DNA of 64,000 bases from Paralvinella palmiformis (lineage: Eukaryota; Annelida; Polychaeta; Terebellida; Alvinellidae). Numbering within the stretch: the first letter of the stretch is position 1; each line of letters begins with the position of its first letter. Of this stretch, positions 30,709 through 40,500 are shown piece after piece. The notes beneath the pieces were generated by a model, which was not told the origin of the DNA, searched no databases, and worked only from the letters and a program-made list of their open reading frames with translations. Location: contig JAODUP010000220.1 in the NCBI GenBank assembly GCA_025642065.1, positions 337,001 to 401,000 of the forward strand, read 5' to 3'. Both the position numbers and the translations under genes were made by a program.

Positions 30709-33700
30709 AATGCAAATACAGCATATGACTAACACAAACACACACACATGCACAAATATTAAACTATTTATATAAATTTATCACCATGGTATGGGGTTTT
30801 GAACATTTCTGATATTTTAAAGTGTCATGTTGTATATCTTTAATACAGTACCAATAACCTACCGAGTTTTCGAGCGTGTTGCCAGCTATTAGGGAGTCTG
30901 TCGAGTTTTCCAAACACGAGGAAGGCGTGGAGAAAAGAGGCATTTGAGCTGTTAATGGATTCAGCCTTCTTCCAAATGGATGAACTTTGTATTCCTTATT
31001 GGAGAGTTATCGTAGACAACTTGATGACACATGACAAAACTACATTCAGAGATCTACTTGGTTTGTATGAATTTGATTACTGATCTGTTTAATGACTAAT
31101 ATTAATGTTAATGATAAGTGACAGTAATAAGATAGGGAACTGATGATGTTGGATTCTATTGGTTTATAAATGTGTTATACTTCCAATCATAACCAGTATA
31201 AACCTGTTTATGTTTTGATGATGGTGATATGGTTGGAAAGAATGTCAGTTACGCTGTCAACAGTGTCTAATCAGTTTGGATTTAAGAACAAATATGCGAC
31301 AGATTTATATCTTATAGGAATATTGACAGGTATAGGAGTCTAAATGTTTTTTGGATACTTCTAAAGTCTTTTTGAAACATTCTATCTTATTTTGAAGTTG
31401 ATTGACAGGGGATTACCTGGATATATTATTACTAGACTCGTTATATATTAGTATTCAAATCAGTCTTTGTGTATAAGATGGTCGGGCAAATTGTCGGAAC
31501 ATTTTGGTGTTACAAATGGCGTTAGTTAAGGAGGTATACTCTAACTATATATTTTTAATATACATATATGGATGATTCAACCATAAACAAATATAACACA
31601 AGGTGTGTTATAATTACTACAATTATCAATCATCTTATGTATGCTGATGACCTGGTAATTCTGTCCTCATCTGTATCAGGAGTGGCTGAACTGATACATG
31701 TATGTTGAACTTTATGGGTTAAATCATGATATTCAGTACAATTTCAAGAAAAGTGCTGTGTTAATATGCAAAAGTAAATATATTAAAAAGAATTGATGTT
31801 TCATCCTTTAAGATTAATGGTGAAACAATCTAGGAAGTTGATAATGTGAAATATTTGTGACACTTCATTTGTAATACGTTACTTGATGACAAGGACATTT
31901 TACAACAATGCCATCAGCTGTATGCTGGGGTAATATGCTACGGTGGAAACTTTACATGTGCTCCACAGAAGTGAAGCTGACTTTGTTTAGAACGTTCTGT
32001 TCTCCCATGTATACTGCTCAGCTGTGGTGATATTACACAATAGCAAGTAAATATAAACTTCATGTGTTTCATTTATTGCTAAATCAGCCTAAATACTGCA
32101 GTGCCTCTACCATGTTTAGAATAACATGGGTCAAATAGTAATAGAAACCTTGTATATAAATTCATGCAGAGACTTTATGCCTCTTGAAATAAATTGGTAA
32201 TTGCAATTATAAACAGTGATTTAAAGTTGCAAGCCAGGATACAATGACATTAGATTAAGGTGTTGTATATATATACATAACGACTTTGATTGAATGTAAG
32301 ATTATGCAATATTATTTTATAACCATGTGCCTTATTTTTATATTTTTCTAGTAACCTGTTTGTTTAATTTTATATGGATATATGTACATGATAAGATAAG
32401 TCTGAAATAAAGATATTGAATTGAATGATGATGATGATGATGATCATGAACTGCTTGCGTAGAAGTGTAGTTCAGTTGCAGAGTAGGAAGTTGTTTATAT
32501 ATGTGTGTGTGTGTGTGTGTGTGTTTGATGTGTATGTTATTTGAAAGTCACATTAGGCAGTCTACCCCTGCTGGTTGTTTATCCTTTAGTGGAAGTTACA
32601 GAAATTCTTTCTTGCTCTTTCAATTAGTTTTGGTAAAATTATACTATAATGATGACAAGTTGCATATTATCTGACGCTCTGTATCTGTTTTGTTTAACAT
32701 GATGTCATCAGTGTTAGTGTCTGTATTTCAGCACGTGTTGCAGTAACTCAGGGCACATCACTTAATCTGTTCAGTAGTCGTGAAGCAGAGTTTGAACAAA
32801 GAGCACATCTATTGAAGAGAATGAGCTTTACAATATTCTGCAGCGAAGTAGATCAGTACCAACGCAGCATGCCAGAGATACAGGGTAGAATATCACTATT
32901 AGAAGTTTTACATTAAACCAACTTTGTCTTGCATCAAGTGTGCAATGCTTGTTGTTTGATTGCTAACTAAGCATTCATTTCTGCTGATTTATTTGAATTA
33001 AAATTTAAAATCTAAAATACAAATCACAGTTCCCAAATAGTAAAGTTTATTTCTGATGTAAAAATAATGGTGGCAGAGAAATTCTGACACAGTCTTATTA
33101 GATGGATAAATTTAAGAACTGGTAACTCTACCTCTCCAGAGCGACTCTCAGACAGTCTACGGATGCCTACAGTGCCATCATTACAGGCTCAAGTGTTTAT
33201 GTGCTTCCGTGTCCTGCTTCTGCGTATCTCATCTCAGCACGTCACATCTTTGTGGCCTACCATCATAACAGAATTGGTAAGTTTGCTAATACAGTACAAA
33301 AATAATTCCATTTAATAAAGTGGTAAATATTGGCTCCGGAAATGTCTTTGCAAATATTTAAGATTTAACTGATATCATATTAAAGTTTTTCAAGCATTAT
33401 ATTAAACTTTCCCCCCAATAACTTAAACTAACATGAGTCATCTTCTTGTTTTTGTTTGATGTTATTGTTTACAAGAGTAAATGAGAATGTTTTGGTGATA
33501 AGACTTAAATACATGTCATGAAATCTTTTAAAATAATAACAACAAAGATGTAATATTTTGTTAACAAAACTAATTTTGTAGCTGACTATGACAGAGTGGT
33601 ACAAATATAAATGGATTCTACCATTAACTGGTGAGAAACAGTATCAACAAGTGATGTATAATAATAATAATAATAATACAGTTCTATGGTACCAATATCC

Positions 33701-36700
33701 ATGAAGAGAATCCAGCTCAGTGGTGCACCAAGTACAGGAGTTGAGCAATCTTATAGTAAAGGTACAATGAAAAATTCATCAACAAATGATTGGATGTAGT
33801 GAGAACCTAGGAAGGATAAGCAAGTCTGAAAAGATGAGTTTTCAGATGGTGACAGAAAGAAACTGTGCTATTTCATAACTTAACATGTTCAGAGAGTAGG
33901 GACAGCAACTGAAAAAGCATGAGTTTTAACCCTGGGAACAGACAGCAAGGGAAAATCGAAATGAACGTTCTCCAGAAGAAATAGTTTGATAGGCAAAGGT
34001 ACAGAGTTTAAAAATGATGTGAGATTGAACTGGCAGTCAGTGAAGTGATTTCAGGAGTTTAACAGAATGAGAAAACCGAGGAGACCATATGACAACCATA
34101 GCTAAGCAGTTCTGAACACGCTGAAGTTTTAGAATATCCTTAGATGCAATGCTATAAAGAAGAGAGTTGCAGTAGTCAAGCCTACTAGTAATGAATGTTG
34201 TAGCAATAGTTTTGGCGATTAAAAAGAGAAATATAGTGATGAATATGGCGAAGGTCACGAATATGGATATGAAATTAAAATTGCTATCAAAATGTAACAC
34301 CAAGATTACGTACAATATGTGATGCTATGATTAAGGATGAGTGTGGGGAATAATTAAGGAAGTTTGCTGCTTTGTCTGGATGTACCTATAATAATGAAAT
34401 CTGGTTTGTCTGCATTGAGCTTAAGTCTGCGGTTTGTCATCCAGCCAGAGATATCACCAAAACAGTCACCTAGCTGTGTAAGAGGAAGATCTGTGTCTGC
34501 TGTAGAAAACGATGTGTATACTTGGGTGTCATCTGCATATAAATGATGGTCTAATTTGTGGCTGTGAATAAGAGAGCTTAGTAGTATACAGAATAAACAG
34601 CAGTAGTCCAAGAACAGAGTCTTGGGGAATGGTTTCTGTAGAGTGAAATTGTTTGTAAGCAGACTGAAAAAAACATTAGACAAGTGATTACATTTTATGT
34701 GAACATTCAAACGACAGAGATATGACTTTTTCTAATATTTAGGTGTGAAAGCTAGATTAGAAATAGGTTTATAACTGTTTAGGTGTTTGGCTGGTAAAGA
34801 TGATTTCTTAAGAAGAGAGTTTACATGGGCATGTTTAAAATGAGAAGGGAACACTCCAGAGCTTAGTGATACATTTATTATCATGGTAATTGGAACAATT
34901 AGTATGTGAAGACAGGATTTTAGCAGAAATTTAGGTATAGGATCAAGTTCACAGGACTTATTAGGGGATGATAAAATCAGTTTAGCAACTTCAGTAAGTG
35001 AGGCTGGTTTAAACACTGTGAAAGGTGGTGTACAACTGGAAAATCATAATTATAACTGGAAGCACAACCTGGGAAAAAAAAATTAATTTGGATGATCTTA
35101 TCTTTGAAATGTTTAGAAGAAGAATTGTAGAGTGAATTAGTCGATTCATGAGGGGTAGAGTTGACATTTCCAGAGTTGATGAAGATTGTCAAAGTTATTG
35201 GAGATCATGTTCCTATAAAAGTCAGATTTAACTTTAGTCATGAATCTATTGAGTAAATAGCATTGTTTAATATATCTAGACCTGTTGTGTGCATGATTTT
35301 CTCAATGTGCATGCTAAATAGTGGTGACATACTTTAGCATTAATAATATCAGCGGACATCCAAGATGCAGGTGGATTAACTTTATGGATTTTGATCTGAC
35401 AGCTGCATGTTTGTCAAGTAAAGATTTAAGTGTGTGTGTGTGTGTGTGTGTCAGAGCCAGAATTTTTTTTTCAATTCAGTTGCCCCCAGAGAATTAGTAT
35501 ATAGAAAATGCACTTGCCCAACAAATGTTTTCACTTGCCCAACAAATGTTTTCACGTGCCCAACAAATTTTCACCTGATCCAAAATTATAATTAAATTTT
35601 AATCTGCTATATTTCACCTGCCTACATATAAACATGTATTTGCAATAAAAATCGATTGATAAGAAATGTTTGTTCAGTGAAGCCCAATGCTGCTTTGCTG
35701 AGTTACCTATAGCCATTTTCACTCTCACTGTATAAATAAAATTTCAAATTACCAAGAACACGTAGCCAGTAAATTGCACTGGATACAGCTTTTAATCAGC
35801 AACACCATTTGAATAGGTGGTGTGTTGTCTTAAGCTGAGATTCCATGTATGCAGTAGAGTCTATGCATTATGCGAATCCAACAAAAAAATGGAAAATTTA
35901 AACGTAAGAGTGTCATTCCACATATACGACTGCGTATGTGATTTCCGAATGCGACAAAACAGACCATTCCATGTAGCAATTGGTGCAAATTGGACAGTTG
36001 AATCTATGTCCAATTCGAGTGTCCAGGCAGGCTTTCCCAAGAAAAATAAGTCATATGGTGAGACAGGTGTCTGAAACAAATAGATACCACAATGTCACAT
36101 ACGCTACTGCAATGTCGCATGCCACGTATATGGAATCTCAGTTTGGGATTCCAACAAAAATGTAAAACATGTAAACGTATGAGCGTGATTCTATAGATCT
36201 ATATGCAACTGTGTATGCGACAAAATGGTTGAATCCAGAATGTTACGATCGGTTGGTCATAAAATTCTGGATTCAAAAATCTGATTCGAGTGTCCAGGCA
36301 GGATTTCCCCAGAAAAATAGGTAAGATGGTGAGAGGGGTGTCCGAAACAGTATCCAGACATTTAGCCAATGGACATTTAGCCAATGGACACTTAGCCAAC
36401 AGACACTTAGCCAATGGACATTTAGCCAACATTCAAAAATTTATATCTTACATATACATGTATAATGTTATATTTTTGAGTTTGTGTATGGTCTGTCAAT
36501 ATTATGTTCTGTTTATGGATGTTGCAAATATAGGTCTATCTTTAGATAATAATTATTGCTGCTTTTTGTACAATTACTATATTTATATTAATGTATACTG
36601 TTTTCTCCGTTGTTATAAATAAATATAAATAATGATATGCAACATGCAAGATGTGCATGGGTTTATAGGATAAAAGGGTCACCCAATGCAAATAGATCTG

Positions 36701-37564
36701 GCTTAGTTTAGAGTGCTTCTGTCTGGTGTCCTGTACCTCAAGTTTACCAGATCATCCCCAATGACACTTAACCTCTTTCACCTGGAACGAGTGGCTTATA
36801 TAGGCTAGTGGGATAAAAGGGCCCCAGAGTAATTAGATAAATGACTTAATTTTTTTTTTAATTTCAAATATATTTACACTTTAAGTGCCCAGTTAAAAAA
36901 TATAAAACATGAAAACAATTTATAGATAATACAAACAAATATATTAAAATTATAAGAATATTGACAATGTACACCTATAGACAACATATCAGAAATAAAG
37001 AACATATTATATGAAATGTTTGTGTTTGCAAATTTTAGAGTATGTGACATTTGTTTGTGATCATTACATTCGTATAATGAATTGAATAAAATTCAATTAT
37101 ATAAAATATTATGATTGCATGTAATAGCTGTGGACTATATGTAACAGTCATGTTTGCAAGTTTGAGAATATGAGACATCACTTTGTGTTTGTTACATTCG
37201 TACAATGAATTACAAAAATACAGTGACATACAATGTTTTGTATTTATTGAAACAACTATATTTATAGTGAAAGCTCACATAAACGTAATCAAATGTCCCG
37301 TATTCGTCTGAAACACATGTATACCGCAATATCGCATACGCATGCCACGTATGTGGAATCTCGGCTTTATGCATAGCTGGCACTCACAGCCAGCTTTGCA
37401 TCGCGGATTATAAGTACAGGAAAGCAGCAGGAAAAAATGATTATTTTAATTGGTGTACTCATCAGGCATATTTGGTGAATTTTCATCTCAAAAGGCGATC
37501 AGCACTAGTCCGACATGAAAATATTCTTCTCCAGGGAGTCCAGGCAACCGATTTTTCCGGCTCT

Positions 37565-37596
<32 letters not shown>

Positions 37597-40500
37597 ATTT
37601 GATCTACTTTTGTTAAAATAAACATTTTCCTATCTCACAATGTGGCATTAGTTTTGAAGAAAATCTAAATAACTGGACTGTTAATATCATGATAAATGAA
37701 AAAGTTTGTTTGGTAAAACAAATTTATTGACACTGTTTAGTTTTCGCTGCTCACATTTTTATGTTGATCAATAAGATGGGTATGAGATGGTGATATTGTT
37801 TTATCTGATCATCTTTATTTGGAACTGAATGATAATCTATGGAGATAGTAAAATAATTTACTAATGATACTGACAATTACATAGGATATATATAAAAAAG
37901 AAAAAAATGAATGGATAGTTTATGTAAGTTTGTGGTATTTAATGGTAATAATGCCACCCATAACCTATTGTATAATGTGGTATTGGTAACTGTGTCCAGG
38001 TTTATTATATATAGTCATTATATGACTAGTAAGAACTATTTTTAATAATTATTTGTTACAGATCCAGGTGTTGTTACAGATAGAACAGGAGTTATGTCCA
38101 GAGATTGAGGAGACTAAGTATGTATATAAGTCTTATTTGTGTGTGTGTATGTGTGTGTGTGTGTGTCTCTCTCTTTCTCTCTGTGTGTCTCACTCACTCA
38201 CTCACTCACTCACTCACTCACTCACTCACTCATACATACACACACACTAATCTATCTAAGAAACTCAGCTTATCTGGATCTAATTTTATTGCTATCCATT
38301 GATGACTTTCTTTTACAGATTTTAACTTGTCTGTCTCCTGTTTTTATTTGGGATTATATAATATATTTTATCTTAACACAATGTCACTGTACATAGACTG
38401 GTATTTCACTAAAACGCAAATTTCTTGACGATGTTACCACAATATTAATATGATTTTCTTATTACTATCCTTCGTAATCATCTTTCATAACAAAAAACTT
38501 CTCTAAGTCTAGCACTGATGGCTGGTTTTGTCGGTTTTTTTTCCATCTCATGTCAGAATTAACCATTTCACAACTCTTCATTTTTCTGTAGTTTTGTTCC
38601 CACCAAGAGAAAGTCCAGGTATATATCTTAATTAGGAGTTAGCATTTTTTAATATAAACCTATCCTGTGTCATATTTTATCAGACCTGTTCTATGTTATG
38701 GCATGGTCGTATAAATATACTCTGTTGCAGTCTTAGTTGTGTACATATGTCAGTGAACTTGTCGGTTCTCTTGTTCTATGCTAATCTCCTGTTTGGTAAA
38801 CCATTTTGTTTTTCTATTAGAAACATTCCGTAATAAATTGACAATATAGTGAAATATACATAAAATGATAAGAATCCCTAATTAGCCAACTGATTGGATG
38901 ATATTTGGTGTTTAATTAGCTTATTGATCCGACCTCGTTGGTATGTATTAAAAAGGTGTTAAAGTATTTGTTTTTCTGTTCACTTTTCTTTGTTGATTAG
39001 TTTATGAGAGAAAAATGATAGTTGAATGTTATTTTATAAAGTGGCCATACATCTTGTCTGACGTGTGGTTTTGTTGCAAAAATGGACATTATCAAACTGG
39101 AAAATGTATTTTGATATCAATGAGGAACCTATTTCTGTAGAATGTTATTGTTATATAACTAGATCATTGATACTACGCTCATCATTTGTTAGATCTTATG
39201 ATAACTATTGTACAACTTTTTAAAATCACTAATTATCCCAAAAATTGAAATATTCAGATATAATTAAGAAGTAACTAGTTGATCAGTTGGAAACATTGAA
39301 ATTTAAGATATTGGTTAAAGAAATGATTTATTCTAGGGCTATTATAAACATCTTTATATATAGGCAGCATAAACTTCACAAGTCTTGTTAACACTTGCCA
39401 CAATGCAAAGTTTAATTACTGTTAAATAATGGTACCTCTTTCTATTGCTGAATGATAATTAAAAGTCCTGTAGCATTTAAAAACTTATAAATATAGATAT
39501 TTCTTAATTGAAATTGTATGTATTTCTTAATCATTCCTATTAGTGTTGTATTCTTATATCCAAATGGTTAACTGGTTCATCAGCTCAATACATTTAAAGC
39601 CAAATAATCTGACTTAAAAAAGCAATTATTATAGATTTATTGTAAATGCCTTATTATTAATGTAGCATGAACTTCACAAGTTCTACAAGAAACAAAAATA
39701 AATTTGTAAACTTCAATTATTTGCTGTTTAGTATTGATATTTCTTTCTACCCAAGAATAAAAGTTAAGAATCTGTAAACTTTTACAACAAAAAATACGTA
39801 CTACAATCAAGTGGTTGCCCATTTTTATTGTGAGCTTTTAGCAATCTACTAATTGTGTGTTATTTCCACCAATATCTGTTATTTAATTAATCATATTAAG
39901 TGTTATATTTGTTTACCCTAAGTGGACAAAATATATTAATGAGCTATTGGGCCTGTACATGTTAAAACTAGGTAGAGACAGCAATTTAAAAAAAGCCGTT
40001 CCTATACTCTCCAGCTTGATAAGAGCTAATTAAAACCTAGTTACATCGTATTATCATCTAGAAAACTTTCTCGGACAAGGTTCCTCATCAGCTTTTATAT
40101 AAATGTTTGAGACTTTACATATAACATGAGAGCTTGTGTCATTCCATCTAGTTAATATAGTAGATTAGATAGTTTAGTGACAATTATATATACAGTTTGC
40201 TAAGTGTTAATGTGTATAGTTAAACCTGTCTCTAATGACTACTTGCATTACGAGACCACCATGGTGTAATATATATTTAAAAAGTACCCCTCCTCTAAAG
40301 ATACAGTACTGTTGGTGTATCTGAAGACAACCAATACTCACACCATTAATAGTGTTCCTTCCACTCTTCTTAGGTCCCAGTTATATACATCAGAACCTGT
40401 CTTCACAGACCACCCATATTTAATATAATGTAGATACTACACCTAACTGCTGTGAGACATGTGGTGAACAAGAGATATTAATTATTAGACTGTTAATAGC

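Larger units (their letters stand above)
35452..37565. mobile_element. hAT-like non-autonomous transposon (2.1 kb) with 8-bp duplication
   Basis: Left end CAGAGCCAGAATTTTT and reverse-complemented right end CAGAGCCGGAAAAATC pair. The similarity continues into TTGCCCCCAGAGAA on the left and TTGCCTGG...TGGAGAA on the right. GTGTGTGT flanks both ends (35444-35451 and 37566-37573), which fits the 8-bp duplication of hAT elements. However, the target was itself a GT repeat, so the match is less decisive. No transposase is present; the interior contains minisatellites and a nested second family. Confidence 0.6.

Noticed and set aside
36357..36431. Possible CRISPR-like array
   Set aside because: Five head-to-tail 15-nt units have no spacers; the genome is an animal's.
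36199..36622. Two ORFs with pentapeptide repeats (LAKCP and HLANG)
   Set aside because: Both are opposite readings of a 15-bp minisatellite inside transposon sequence.
38053..38396. Overlapping Cys/Val/Ser/Leu/Thr-His-rich ORFs
   Set aside because: They are translations of a compound microsatellite after the exon 18 donor; only 38062-38117 is coding.
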